Assembly (NCBI GenBank): GCA_964460115.1
Contig: CAYWPR010000002.1
Coordinates: 130,899 to 194,898, forward strand
Origin: JAEUJZ01 sp964460115
Lineage (GTDB): Bacteria > Myxococcota_A > Polyangia > Palsa-1104 > JAEUJZ01
Direction of reading: 5' to 3'
DNA length: 64,000 bases
The notes under the pieces are model-generated. The model made no database searches. It had not been told where the DNA came from and worked only from the letters and a program-made list of their open reading frames with translations. A program made the position numbers and the translations under genes. This document shows positions 9,524 through 18,657 of this stretch, piece by piece. How positions within the stretch are numbered: position 1 is the stretch's first letter; the number at the start of each line of letters is the position of its first letter.

Positions 9524-10324
9524 ATGTTGACGAGGCTGTTTCCATTTGGCCATTTGGGCGTAGTAGGCGCCGCTTTCGTGCTGCTTCTGGGAATCTCAGA
9601 GAAAGCCCGCGCAGAGCCCGTCAGTAAGCCGAGCCGCGCCTTCGTCACGTATTTTGGCGACAACGTCGTAAATCCTGGGGCCAGTCTGGGCTATGAGGCC
9701 GCCTTCTACTATCGTCGGCCGCACGAGATTTTTGGTGGCGCGCGCCTGGGCGGATATAGCGGCAGCAACGCTGAATACTATGGCTTGTTTTTTAATCTGG
9801 AGGGCGGCTACCGGTTGAATTTTCGCGTGGGCTTCTTTATCGAAGCGCGCGTTGGCATCGGGTATCTGAATCTCAACCGCAACGGCGGCACCATGAACGC
9901 ATCAGACGGCAGCATCGTCACCACGCCCAATACGTCCAGCAATTATCTGTTGCTGCTCGGCATGGGCGGCCTTGGCTGGGATTTTTTGCCGGCAACGCAC
10001 GTTCCGCTGAGCATTTTTGCCGATGTCGGCGGACTTGGCCGCTATAACCAGGCTGAATCTTTCGGCGGCGGTCTGGTTTTGACGACGGGCCTGGCTTATC
10101 AATTTGGCACGCGAAAGCCGCAATCGATCATGCTGCCAGTACGCACGCCAGAGCCGGCATTCGCACCCGCAGCGAACGATTTCGGCACCAGCGAGGGCGC
10201 GCCGCCTAGTGGTCCAGCTGAGCCCATGCCGCCGACTTTGCCAGAGGCAAAAACGCCGCATGTAGAGCCAGTCGTTCCTCCAGAACCACCGCTGCCGCCG
10301 CCGCCAACGGTTTTGGGACCATGA
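9524..10324 (+). CDS. Outer-membrane beta-barrel-like protein
   Basis: 266 residues with a signal peptide ending near ARAEP (residue about 30). The body alternates aromatic and Gly-rich strands (FYYRRPHEIFGGARLGGY, GYRLNFRVGFFIEARVG), as in OMP beta-barrel domains of about 170 residues. The last 60 residues are Pro/Glu-rich and probably flexible. The final four bases ATGA overlap the start of the PHP hydrolase gene, so translation is likely coupled. Specific function is unknown. Confidence 0.8.
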   Translation: MLTRLFPFGHLGVVGAAFVLLLGISEKARAEPVSKPSRAFVTYFGDNVVNPGASLGYEAAFYYRRPHEIFGGARLGGYSGSNAEYYGLFFNLEGGYRLNFRVGFFIEARVGIGYLNLNRNGGTMNASDGSIVTTPNTSSNYLLLLGMGGLGWDFLPATHVPLSIFADVGGLGRYNQAESFGGGLVLTTGLAYQFGTRKPQSIMLPVRTPEPAFAPAANDFGTSEGAPPSGPAEPMPPTLPEAKTPHVEPVVPPEPPLPPPPTVLGP

Positions 10325-11841
10325 TTCAAGAAGGCCTGGGGCGGCGCGTATTTTTGACCCGTGCCGCCGGAATGGTCTTAACGTTGGGAGCGGCCCCGAT
10401 TTTTGGGGCGCAGCGAACGGCGCCAGTGGCCGATCCTTATGCCGCGGGCCTGTGGCTAAGTGGCGATCATCACATCCACACCCAGTACAGCATCGATGGG
10501 GTGTACGAGATCGAAGAACAGGTGCAAAGCGCCATCCGCGGCGGCCTGGATTTTTGCGTCATTACCGATCACGGCGGAAAAAATCACGCGCGGGTGCTGC
10601 TAAGCCGCGCCTATCCCGAGCTTTTGGCAGCGCGGCGCCGGCATCCCGAAATTCTGATTTTTCAAGGTCTGGAATGGAACATTCCTGCCGCCGAGCACGG
10701 TAGCGTCATCCTGCCGCCGACGCCCGACGAAGCGCAGCGCATTGCCGAGTTTGAAACCCGCTTTGATGCCGAAGCACAAACCGCGGCGCACAGCGAACTA
10801 GACGCCATAAACGGCGTGCGCTATCTGCAAGAGCACGTTCCGCAGGCGCTGTTTATCGCCAATCATCCGGCGCGGCGGGGACTTGACAGCCCGCATGAAC
10901 TGCGCGCTTGGTCGGACGCCGGCCCGGACGTGATGCGCGGTTTTGAAGGAGCGCCGGGGCACGGCGCGGCCCCCCTGCGCGGCACGGCGCGCGGCTCTTA
11001 CGGCAGCGCCCCAAGCGCCGCGTCGTTTTCGGGGTATCCGCTGCATTCTTATCGCACTTGGGGCGGATACGATTACTACGTCGCAAAGGTCGGCGGGCTG
11101 TGGGACTGCCTGCTTGGCGAGGGTCGCGCTTTTTACATCACGGCGAACTCTGATGCCCACCGCTATTATGGCGACCGGCGGGAAGTGAATCGCGCGACGT
11201 ATCACACGCTGGGTTATGTGACCGCAAAGACCCCCGGCGAGCCGTCCACGTCGAACCGTATCTACGACGAAGATTATTTGCCGGGGGCTTACGCTCGCAC
11301 ATATGTACATGCTGCAATCAAAAATCCCCTGGCCATCTTGAACAGCATGCGCGCTGGAAATATGTGGACGGCGCAGGGCGGGGTGATTGAAGGGCTAGAG
11401 CTTTTTGTACACGACGGGCAAAAGTCCGCCCCGATGGGCGCAACTCTTTTGGTGCCGCGCGAGGCGGATGTCGAGTTGGTGCTGCGAGTGCGCCCGGCCA
11501 GTCGAGAAAACGCGAGCGGGCAGTGTCCGGTTTTGCATCACATCGATCTAATCGCTGGCGACATTCGCAGCCCGGCGCAGGATTTCGCGGCAAAAGATCG
11601 TCTGTTTGATGAAACGGCGCGGGTGGTGGCACAGTTTCGGCCGGCCGACGGGCAGCGCCGCGGCAAAAGTGGTTGGATAGAGTTTCGCCAACGCTTCGCG
11701 CGCATAAAAAACAGCTTTTTTGTGCGCGTGCGCGGCACAAGTAGCGACTTGCTTGGGCCGCGGCTGGATTCGCTCGTTTCGAATCCATGGAGCGATTTGT
11801 GGTTCTACAGCAATCCGCTAATGGTTCGGCTGCCACCTTGA
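10321..11841 (+). CDS. CehA/McbA-family PHP-domain metallohydrolase, Tat exported
   Basis: 506 residues. The N terminus GRRVFLTRAAG is a twin-arginine signal with a hydrophobic core ending near AAPIFGAQ, so export in folded form is likely. The PHP metal-site motifs are visible: GDHHIHTQYS (H51, H53) and FCVITDHGG, and further on NHPARRG and NSDAHR. The family includes carbaryl hydrolase-like and other amidase/phosphoesterase enzymes; the substrate here cannot be told. It starts by 4-base overlap with the beta-barrel gene. Its last 37 bases overlap the convergent PLD gene, which is unusual for an otherwise ordinarily spaced region. Confidence 0.88.
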   Translation: MIQEGLGRRVFLTRAAGMVLTLGAAPIFGAQRTAPVADPYAAGLWLSGDHHIHTQYSIDGVYEIEEQVQSAIRGGLDFCVITDHGGKNHARVLLSRAYPELLAARRRHPEILIFQGLEWNIPAAEHGSVILPPTPDEAQRIAEFETRFDAEAQTAAHSELDAINGVRYLQEHVPQALFIANHPARRGLDSPHELRAWSDAGPDVMRGFEGAPGHGAAPLRGTARGSYGSAPSAASFSGYPLHSYRTWGGYDYYVAKVGGLWDCLLGEGRAFYITANSDAHRYYGDRREVNRATYHTLGYVTAKTPGEPSTSNRIYDEDYLPGAYARTYVHAAIKNPLAILNSMRAGNMWTAQGGVIEGLELFVHDGQKSAPMGATLLVPREADVELVLRVRPASRENASGQCPVLHHIDLIAGDIRSPAQDFAAKDRLFDETARVVAQFRPADGQRRGKSGWIEFRQRFARIKNSFFVRVRGTSSDLLGPRLDSLVSNPWSDLWFYSNPLMVRLPP

Positions 11842-13346
11842 TGCCGTCGGCGTTTTCGCGGGACGTGGCGCGCAAATAGCTCGTCGATGGCACGCAGCAG
11901 CGTTCCTGTGCCCAGCCAGAGCAGCACTGCAGAAAGCAAAAGTCCCACTCCGGTCGGATAGAAAAAAGCCAGCGCCGAAAAGCCGAGCAGGGCCACAGTT
12001 GAAGCCATGGTGATGGAAAATGTGCTGCGCTGATACTGCCGGCGCAGCGCCACCCCCAAAACCATTGCGCCGGCGCGGGCAACAGTGGCGCCGGGTTTGC
12101 CGCGCACAGCGACCTGCCGCTGGATCTTTTCGGCCGGCGAATCGGGCGCGGATGCTTTGGCGACGGGCAAAGCGGCGCGAGAAATTCGGCCGCGCAGCTT
12201 GGTCGGGCGCAGCACGAGCTCGGTGGCTCGCGCGATATCTTGAAGGAACATGTCCTCCATGGTGGCTCCGAAGGTGGGATCTTCGATGACCACATCCAGT
12301 TCCCAGTTGGTCAGCAAACTGGCCAGGTTCAAATTGGACGAACCGATGCGCCCCCATTTGCCATCGACGACCGTCGTTTTGGCGTGCAGCATCGGCCCAT
12401 CCCATTCAAAAACGCGAACCCCGGCCTCTAAAAGTCCGACGTAGCCAGAGCGCCCGATCCAGGCAATCCACGGCAGATCGGAACGCCCGGGAACCAAAAT
12501 GCGTACATCTACTCCATCGCGGGCCGCGGCGACCAGCGCCTCGTACATATTGGGCGGGGTCAGAAAATAGGCGTCGGTGATGTAGATGCGCGCGGTGGCG
12601 TTTGTAAACAGCACCTGCGTCAGCCGATAAATGCGCGAACGTCCCGGCAAGCCGGCGACGACGCGCACCGGCGCGGTCAAATGCTCGGACGCGGGAACCG
12701 GCAACTCGGGAGGCGTAAACAGCCGGGCGGGCAAAGCCGGTCCGCACATCGACCAGGTTTCATCGAAGGCCACGCACAGCTCAAGAGCCGCGGCGCCAAC
12801 AATGCGAATGGCGGTATCGCGCCAGGGCGGCACTGTGGCCTGCGAATCCACATCCAGACTGCCCGCCCAGGCATCGCCGATGCATAAACCACCGACATGA
12901 CCGATGATGCCATCGATACACAGCGATTTGCGGTGATTGCGCTGAACGCTGTGCAAAGGGGCGCTAAACGCAAAAGGGGCAAAAGCGCGCACTTTGATTC
13001 CGGCGTGCTGCATGCGCAGCCAGAATTGCCGGCTGGTCGTCAGGCAGCCGAACCAATCGTAAAGCACATAGACTTCAATTCCGGCCTTGGCACGAGCAAT
13101 CAGCGCTTCGGCGATGCGCGTGCCGATTTGGTCGTTATTGAAGATGTAGTTTTCAAGCAGGATATAGCGCTCGGCCGCGGCGATGTCGGCCAGCCAGGCG
13201 GCGAACACTTCGGGTCCGTCGCGAAGCAGAGTCAGCGCATTGCCGACGATTCGTTCGGCTTCGCCGGCCCGCCGCAAAGCACGATCCGACGAATCAGCGC
13301 CGGCAGCAGCCTTTGCACGGACTTCCTGCGTACTTAAGGCACCCAC
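11805..13346 (-). CDS. Phospholipase D / cardiolipin synthase-like protein
   Basis: 513 residues. Two complete HKD motifs are visible: HRKSLCID from H138 and HAKTTVVD from H321, each followed by the Gly-Ser/Asn stretch of the family, so the enzyme should be active in phosphatidyl transfer or phosphodiester cleavage. Unlike typical bacterial cardiolipin synthase, the two membrane helices are at the C terminus (about 455-495) rather than the N terminus. The start codon is GTG at 13346. The gene is convergent with, and overlaps by 37 bases, the PHP hydrolase. It lies downstream of lgt on the same strand, 68 bases away, so a membrane-lipid/lipoprotein transcript is possible. Confidence 0.9.
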   Translation of the reverse strand: MGALSTQEVRAKAAAGADSSDRALRRAGEAERIVGNALTLLRDGPEVFAAWLADIAAAERYILLENYIFNNDQIGTRIAEALIARAKAGIEVYVLYDWFGCLTTSRQFWLRMQHAGIKVRAFAPFAFSAPLHSVQRNHRKSLCIDGIIGHVGGLCIGDAWAGSLDVDSQATVPPWRDTAIRIVGAAALELCVAFDETWSMCGPALPARLFTPPELPVPASEHLTAPVRVVAGLPGRSRIYRLTQVLFTNATARIYITDAYFLTPPNMYEALVAAARDGVDVRILVPGRSDLPWIAWIGRSGYVGLLEAGVRVFEWDGPMLHAKTTVVDGKWGRIGSSNLNLASLLTNWELDVVIEDPTFGATMEDMFLQDIARATELVLRPTKLRGRISRAALPVAKASAPDSPAEKIQRQVAVRGKPGATVARAGAMVLGVALRRQYQRSTFSITMASTVALLGFSALAFFYPTGVGLLLSAVLLWLGTGTLLRAIDELFARHVPRKRRRHQGGSRTISGLL

Positions 13347-13414
13347 CCAATTGAAGGTAACATGCTCGCTTTGGACGAGTCGCGCTTAACGCGTCACTGC
13401 GAAACTGGCAAATT

Positions 13415-14365
13415 CTAAGCAGCGGCAACGCTCTTGGGATCTTTGCGCAAAAACAGCCACAGCCCGAAAGCGAACAGCGGAATCGAGATAATTTGCGAGG
13501 TGGACAAAAAGCCCCACAGCACACCGCGTTCATCGTCTCGAAAGATTTCGCAAAGCGAACGCAGAATGCCGTAGCTGATGAGCATCGCCCCTAGCACTTC
13601 GCCTTCTTTTCGTCTTCTAGGGCGCACGTAGTAGTAGGTAAACGCGAACAAAACAAGACATCCGAGCGATTCATAAAGCTGCGTCGGATGCACCGGATGC
13701 ATCAGATGAGACGGCTGTATTAGGTGCGCCTCGTATTGCGCGCGCCAGGGAGTGCTGCCGATCGGAAACCTGATACCCAGAAAACTGGAAGTCTCTTTTC
13801 CATAGCAACAGCCATTGAGGTAGCAGCCGAGCCGGCCGAAAAAAAGCCCCAGCAAGATCGGCGGCGCCGCCAGGTCGGCGATGCGCCAGAAGGAAATTCG
13901 ATGCTTGCGGGTGAAATAATAGGCGTAGGCAGTGGCCAAAAGGAGGCCGCCGTAATAGGCCAGGCCGCCGCGCCAGAGTTTGGCCCAGGCCAGACAATCT
14001 CGCGGCGGATAGCAAACGCCACGAGCCGCATCGCAAAGATAGTCGTAGCCGCACTCTTTGGCGGTCGAGCAGTGCCGCGACAAAGCATCGATGGCCGGCA
14101 CCTTGATCGGATCGATGCACAGATTTACGTAGTCCAAAAAGTGGCCGTCCGCGATCACATGCAAAATGCGCGAGCCGATGACTCCGAAGATGACCATGTA
14201 CAGGTTGATGTCCAGCACATCGTCGGGGTCTAGGTCGAGCTTGCGCGCCTCGCGTACCGTGATAAGCGCCGCCAGCGCCAAACCCAGCGCCAGAAACGTA
14301 AAGTATGCGGGAAACGTAATGTCCCCAAGGAGCGGCAGCGCAAATTTAAAGAGGATCGGCTTCAC
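13415..14365 (-). CDS. lgt: Prolipoprotein diacylglyceryl transferase
   Basis: Moves diacylglycerol from phosphatidylglycerol to the lipobox cysteine of prolipoproteins in the inner membrane. 316 residues with about seven membrane helices. The family signature GRLGCYLNGCCYG lies in the middle and HPTQLYESLG near the third quarter. An insert around residues 80-125 (Cys-rich, CIDPIKVPAIDALSRHC and following) is seen in deltaproteobacterial homologues. Start is GTG at 14365, whose GTGA overlaps the lspA stop, so lspA and lgt are translationally coupled. Having the two lipoprotein-processing genes adjacent is common. Confidence 0.97.
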   Translation of the reverse strand: MKPILFKFALPLLGDITFPAYFTFLALGLALAALITVREARKLDLDPDDVLDINLYMVIFGVIGSRILHVIADGHFLDYVNLCIDPIKVPAIDALSRHCSTAKECGYDYLCDAARGVCYPPRDCLAWAKLWRGGLAYYGGLLLATAYAYYFTRKHRISFWRIADLAAPPILLGLFFGRLGCYLNGCCYGKETSSFLGIRFPIGSTPWRAQYEAHLIQPSHLMHPVHPTQLYESLGCLVLFAFTYYYVRPRRRKEGEVLGAMLISYGILRSLCEIFRDDERGVLWGFLSTSQIISIPLFAFGLWLFLRKDPKSVAAA

Positions 14366-14922
14366 GATTTGGCGGGCTGCTCAGAAGCGGCAGCCTCGGC
14401 CGGCAGCTTGTCACGCGGCCAGTCGATAAGGATGGAGATGACGCCGATGACGAGGGCTGCGTCGGCGACATTGAAGGTCGGCCAGGGATACACGCCGTTT
14501 TTGGTAGTCACTTCCCAAAGTATAAAGTCCGTGACTCGACCAAAGCGCACCCGATCGCAGATATTGCCGACGGCTCCACCGGCGAGCAGCCCAAGCTTGG
14601 CCCCAAGCCAGGCGGCATTGTTGGGAATTTTATGCAGCCATAAGCCGATCACCCCCAAGCAAAGGATGCCGATGATAAACAGTGCCGTCCGCGCCCCCTG
14701 CATATCGCGAAACATTCCAAATGCCGATCCGGTGTTTTCCGAATAGCGGAACTCCCAGTATCCCTTGATGACGGGGATCGTCGGCTCGACAACGGTATGG
14801 GTCACCGGGTCGATGTGAGCCCGCAGCGGCTTCAGTGTGTTTCGCGCCCAGATCTTGGTTCCTTGATCGGACGCGAAACTAAACATGAACAGGAGGATAA
14901 AAAGGATGTACTTGGACTTCAT
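14362..14922 (-). CDS. lspA: Lipoprotein signal peptidase (signal peptidase II)
   Basis: Aspartyl protease that removes the signal peptide from diacylglyceryl-prolipoprotein. 186 residues, four membrane helices. Conserved boxes: YSENTGSAFGMF, GNICDRVRFGRVTDF with one catalytic Asp, and FNVADAALVIG with the other. The C-terminal tail is a short Ala/Glu stretch. It precedes lgt in a two-gene unit. ATG at 14922 is the natural start. The many lipobox proteins in this window are its likely substrates. Confidence 0.97.
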   Translation of the reverse strand: MKSKYILFILLFMFSFASDQGTKIWARNTLKPLRAHIDPVTHTVVEPTIPVIKGYWEFRYSENTGSAFGMFRDMQGARTALFIIGILCLGVIGLWLHKIPNNAAWLGAKLGLLAGGAVGNICDRVRFGRVTDFILWEVTTKNGVYPWPTFNVADAALVIGVISILIDWPRDKLPAEAAASEQPAKS

Positions 14923-14980
14923 GAGGTGACCGCGGTTATATCATCCGCAGATATCGGCAACAACGCTTGCGAAAAGGAAA

Positions 14981-17065
14981 CTATTCCTCGTCTTCTTCAG
15001 CGTGCTTCTTGGCGGAAGCGATGACCTTGTCGGCCAAATGCTGCGGCATTTCTTCGTAGTGTGACATTTCTAAGCTGAAGCTGCCTCGGCCGCCGGTGGC
15101 TGAACGAATAAATGCGGAATAATCCAGGGTTTCAGACATCGGGATGGAAGCCTTGACGACTTGATTGCGACCGCGTGCCTCCATGCCCGCGATCTTGCCG
15201 CGGCGGTTGTTCAGATCGCCGATGACCTGTCCCATCGTATCTTCGGGGCAGGTTACTTCGATCTTCATGTGCGGCTCCAAAATGACCGGCTGGGCCTGCT
15301 TAAAGGCGGCCAAAAAGCCTTTGCTGCCGGCCATTTCGAAACTGCGCGAATCGCTATCGACGTCATGGTACTTGCCGTCAAAAACCGTGGCTTTGATGTC
15401 GGTGCATGGGTAGCCGGCCATGCCGCCGCGGGACATGCGCTCGCGAATGCCTTTTTCGACGGCTGGAATAAACTGCCGAGGAATGGACCCGCCGACGATG
15501 GCATCTTCAAAGACAAAGCCAGTGCCGCGCGGCGTGGGTTCTAGATTCAGGTAACAGACGCCAAACTGTCCTTTGCCGCCGGTTTGTTTTTTGTGCTTGC
15601 CCTCGACGTTTTTGGCCCGGCCGCGAATCGTCTCTAGATACGGAATGCGCGGCGGCGCCAGATCGACGTCTATGCCGCCACGGCGCAGCTTTTCAAGAGT
15701 TGCCTCGATGTGCACCGGACCACAGCCGCCAAGCAGCGTTTCTTTGGTAGTGCTGTCGTGCTCGATGCGCAGCGCGATATCTTCTTCAGCGATATCGTGC
15801 AGTTTTTGCGCCAGTTTGGCCTCGTCGGTCTTGGCCTTGGGACTTATGGAATAACGGACCACGGGCGCGGGAATCTGCGGCTGCGCAAAACGTACAGGCT
15901 CTTTTTCATCGCACAGCGTATCTCCGGTACGGGTGCTCTTGAGCTTGGCCAGACCGACAATGTCCCCAGGATAGGCTTCGGTGACGGTGCTGCGCTTGCC
16001 GGGGGTAAAGATGTAAAGCTGTCCGATGCGCTCGCTCTTGTCTTGCGTCGAGTTTACAAACGAAGAATCGGCCAAGAGCTTGCCCGAGATGATGCGCACA
16101 AGAGCCATGCGCCCGACCTCGGAGGGAATAATTTTGAAGACGTAGGCCGAAAGCGGATCGCTAGGCTTGGGACTGCGGCGCACTTCGGCATTGCCTTTGC
16201 CGGCACCGGTGCGCGGCCGGCCTTCCTTGGCCATCGGCATCAAACCAACCAAAGCATCAAGCAGTGGCTGGACGCCACGGTTGACGCTGGCCGAACCGCA
16301 AAGGACGGGGAAAACTTGGCAGCTCGCCACGGCTTTGCGCAAACCATCGGCCAGTTCGCTGTCCGAAAGCGTTCCCGCATCAAAAAACCTGGCCATCAAA
16401 TCATCGTCGGAAGCCGCCACTGACTCGATGAGCTTTTCGCGCGCGGAATTCACCGCTTGTTGCATGGCGGCCGGAATCTCGCCGGTCTGGACTTCGCGGC
16501 CGTCTTCGGAAAAGCGATAGACTTTCTGATTCAGCAGATCGACGACGCCTTCGAACTTGCTTTCGGCCCCAAGCGGCAGACAAATCGGCGTGATCTTGTC
16601 CGATAGTATTTTCTGCGCCTGCTCGACGACGTTGTTAAAATCGGCGCGCTCGCGATCCATCTTGTTAATAAAGATCATGCGCGGCAGGCCGAGCTGCTCG
16701 GCCTCGAACCAGGTCTTTTCCGTATAGACCTGCACGCCGTCCGAAGCCGAAAGCACGCACAAAGCGCTGTCGGCGGCGCCCATGGCCACCAACGTATCGA
16801 CCAGAAAATCGCCCTGACCGCTTGTATCGATCAGGTTCACTTTGGATTTTTGCCACTCGATGGCGGCAATATGCGGATTGATGGTGCCTTTGCGCTTTTT
16901 CTCTTCGGGCTCGGTGTCGAGGTTCGAGGTTTCATCGTCCACTCGACCAAGCCGCGTCACCGCTTTGGTGTCAAACAGAATGGCTTCTGCCAGCGAAGTT
17001 TTTCCCGAGCCGCCGTGCCCAATGAGTGCCACATCTCGAATCTCTGCTTCGCTGTAGGTGCGCAT
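14981..17065 (-). CDS. Elongation factor G-like GTPase (EF-G2/FusA-like)
   Basis: About 694 residues with the full domain order of EF-G. GTPase motifs: G1 GHGGSGKTS, G3 DTSGQGDF, G4 NKMD. The G3 box differs from the DTPGHVDF of canonical EF-G: the switch II His is replaced by Gln, as is typical for the EF-G-like side branch, which has Tyr or other residues there. Domain IV and V are present (KKQTGGKGQFGVC region and C-terminal TMSHYEEMPQHL-like motif). It is therefore probably a specialised factor and not the main translocase. Start ATG at 17065 is set by the Shine-Dalgarno GGAGG seven bases upstream; the TTG codons at 17071 and 17068 are rejected. Confidence 0.92.
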   Translation of the reverse strand: MRTYSEAEIRDVALIGHGGSGKTSLAEAILFDTKAVTRLGRVDDETSNLDTEPEEKKRKGTINPHIAAIEWQKSKVNLIDTSGQGDFLVDTLVAMGAADSALCVLSASDGVQVYTEKTWFEAEQLGLPRMIFINKMDRERADFNNVVEQAQKILSDKITPICLPLGAESKFEGVVDLLNQKVYRFSEDGREVQTGEIPAAMQQAVNSAREKLIESVAASDDDLMARFFDAGTLSDSELADGLRKAVASCQVFPVLCGSASVNRGVQPLLDALVGLMPMAKEGRPRTGAGKGNAEVRRSPKPSDPLSAYVFKIIPSEVGRMALVRIISGKLLADSSFVNSTQDKSERIGQLYIFTPGKRSTVTEAYPGDIVGLAKLKSTRTGDTLCDEKEPVRFAQPQIPAPVVRYSISPKAKTDEAKLAQKLHDIAEEDIALRIEHDSTTKETLLGGCGPVHIEATLEKLRRGGIDVDLAPPRIPYLETIRGRAKNVEGKHKKQTGGKGQFGVCYLNLEPTPRGTGFVFEDAIVGGSIPRQFIPAVEKGIRERMSRGGMAGYPCTDIKATVFDGKYHDVDSDSRSFEMAGSKGFLAAFKQAQPVILEPHMKIEVTCPEDTMGQVIGDLNNRRGKIAGMEARGRNQVVKASIPMSETLDYSAFIRSATGGRGSFSLEMSHYEEMPQHLADKVIASAKKHAEEDEE

Positions 17066-17072
17066 CAACAAT

Positions 17073-17077
17073 CCTCC
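17073..17077 (-). promoter_or_regulatory. Shine-Dalgarno site of the EF-G-like gene
   Basis: GGAGG on the minus strand, seven bases before the ATG at 17065. It decides the start against two upstream TTG codons in the same frame. Confidence 0.8.
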
Positions 17078-17190
17078 GAGGTAAAGTCCGGTTCCGGGCC
17101 GAGGCGGCCCGCAAGCAGCGGCCGATTATAGGCGGACTGAGCGAAGAGGTAGCTTTTTTTGCAGCAACTTGCCGCCAAAAGCTTGGCGAC

Positions 17191-18060
17191 TTAGTTCACC
17201 GTGACGGTGATGGCTTGTGCATCCATCGTAGCGGTATATTTTTCGAGATTCGCTTGCCCCGAAATGACCGGGCTAGTCACCTTGCCGCTTAGGTCATATC
17301 TGGACAAATGGCACGGGCAAAGCAGGTCCTTGGTGCTGCTTTGGTAAGCAACCGAGCAGCCCTGATGCGTGCAGCGCGCATTGAGCGCAATGACCGTCGA
17401 TTGATCGATACGCACCACGACAAGAGGCTCGGTCGAGCCTTTGATCGACATGAAAAGCTTGGCGCCGCCGGGGTTTTTCAGCTCGGGAACGCTGTCAAAG
17501 GGCAACACCACTTGGCCATTGACCACTTCGGGCACGAACACCCCGGGGCAAAAAGCCGGGCTGGTCAAATTCACGACGATTAGGTCGGCTTTCGCGTCAA
17601 AGTCCACGTCGAAGGCTTGAATCGGCGAGGCCGCCGGTCCGCGCGCCACAGCACCTATACAATTGCCGGACGCATCGACAGATGCATGAAAACGCGAGCC
17701 ATGACATGGACAGGCGATCTGCCGATCGCCTTTTGAGTAGCTCAGCAAGCAACCGGCATGGGTACAGACTGCCGTCACGGCGACAAATTCCGCATCGCCA
17801 TGGCGTACAAGCAAAACTCCGCCATCGGGAACCGCGACCGATGACGGCGCCGCAATGCGCAAGATGACCGCCCCACCCACTGCGGCAAGCTGCGAAGTTT
17901 GCGAAAGCGCGATGGAAACTTGGCCGGCATTATTGGCAAGCGCCGAAATCTCTTCCGCCGGTTGTACATCAAAGCCACAGTTGACCATGAGCCCAGCGGC
18001 GGCAAATGAAGCACAGCCGGTGGCGCTTTTGACCAGCATTTCTCTACGTGACAAGGCCAT
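17191..18060 (-). CDS. Exported protein with two tandem Rieske [2Fe-2S] domains
   Basis: 289 residues. An SRREML twin-arginine motif and hydrophobic segment to about residue 27 (LMVNC may act as lipobox) point to Tat export. Domain 1 holds Cys99-x-His101 and Cys117-x-x-His120; domain 2 holds Cys230-x-His232 and Cys248-x-x-His251. Each also keeps the two additional Cys (104/119 and 235/250) that form the disulfide of high-potential, bc1-type Rieske proteins. Two clusters per chain is rare. It is the last gene of a three-gene operon with a YceI and a b561-like protein, spaced 5 bases. Role as periplasmic electron carrier is inferred. Confidence 0.92.
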   Translation of the reverse strand: MALSRREMLVKSATGCASFAAAGLMVNCGFDVQPAEEISALANNAGQVSIALSQTSQLAAVGGAVILRIAAPSSVAVPDGGVLLVRHGDAEFVAVTAVCTHAGCLLSYSKGDRQIACPCHGSRFHASVDASGNCIGAVARGPAASPIQAFDVDFDAKADLIVVNLTSPAFCPGVFVPEVVNGQVVLPFDSVPELKNPGGAKLFMSIKGSTEPLVVVRIDQSTVIALNARCTHQGCSVAYQSSTKDLLCPCHLSRYDLSGKVTSPVISGQANLEKYTATMDAQAITVTVN

Positions 18061-18065
18061 TTTGC

Positions 18066-18647
18066 TTACCCTTTGGTGAGCACAACGTCAGCGTCGATCT
18101 TCATCGCGTCATCGACTTTGACAAACATCAAGCTTGGCCGCTCGATTTTAAATTCGTCCAAGCTTAGGTTCAGCGTGACTTGTACGTGCACGCTGTCCGC
18201 ACTGTCAAAGTTCAGTTTCACGGGCAGATCGATCACCTTCTGGACGCCATGAAAGCTGATCTGCGCCTTGAAAGTCTTTTCCACCGTGGCCGGAAAAGTC
18301 GTTGGCAGCACCAGGCCGTCCGTGCCCGCCTTCAAGTCTATAGAAGGATACTTCGCCGCTTCGACCACTTCTTTGACATGGGCATCACGGTTGACGTTGC
18401 TCGAATCAAAGGATTCGCTCGACACCCGCAGCATGACTTGCGCTTTGCCATCGGGAAGCACTCGCGCTTTGCCCTCAAGCTTTTTGGACACGCCGCGAAC
18501 TTTGTGCAGCTTGTGAACAATTTCATAGCTCAGCGTGCTTTGGGCCGGGGCGACTGAAAAATTCACCGGGCCGGCCGCAGGCTGCGCCGCCGCTACACTG
18601 ATATAGAAAAGTGAAAGACATAGAAGAGCGAACTTTGAAGCGCGCAT
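18066..18647 (-). CDS. Periplasmic YceI-family protein
   Basis: About 193 residues with a signal peptide ending near VAAAQPA. The body follows the YceI lipocalin-like pattern (VAPAQSTLSYEIVHKLHKV, SSNVNRDAHVKEVVEAAKYPSI, FHGVQKVIDLPVKLN). YceI proteins bind long polyisoprenoids such as quinones. The start is ATG at 18647 because AGGAG lies seven bases before it; an ATG at 18653 is in frame but sits one base from that site. It lies between the b561-like gene (upstream, 10 bases) and the double Rieske gene (5 bases), suggesting handling of a quinone-like carrier. Confidence 0.93.
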   Translation of the reverse strand: MRASKFALLCLSLFYISVAAAQPAAGPVNFSVAPAQSTLSYEIVHKLHKVRGVSKKLEGKARVLPDGKAQVMLRVSSESFDSSNVNRDAHVKEVVEAAKYPSIDLKAGTDGLVLPTTFPATVEKTFKAQISFHGVQKVIDLPVKLNFDSADSVHVQVTLNLSLDEFKIERPSLMFVKVDDAMKIDADVVLTKG

Positions 18648-18657
18648 GTGCATACTC

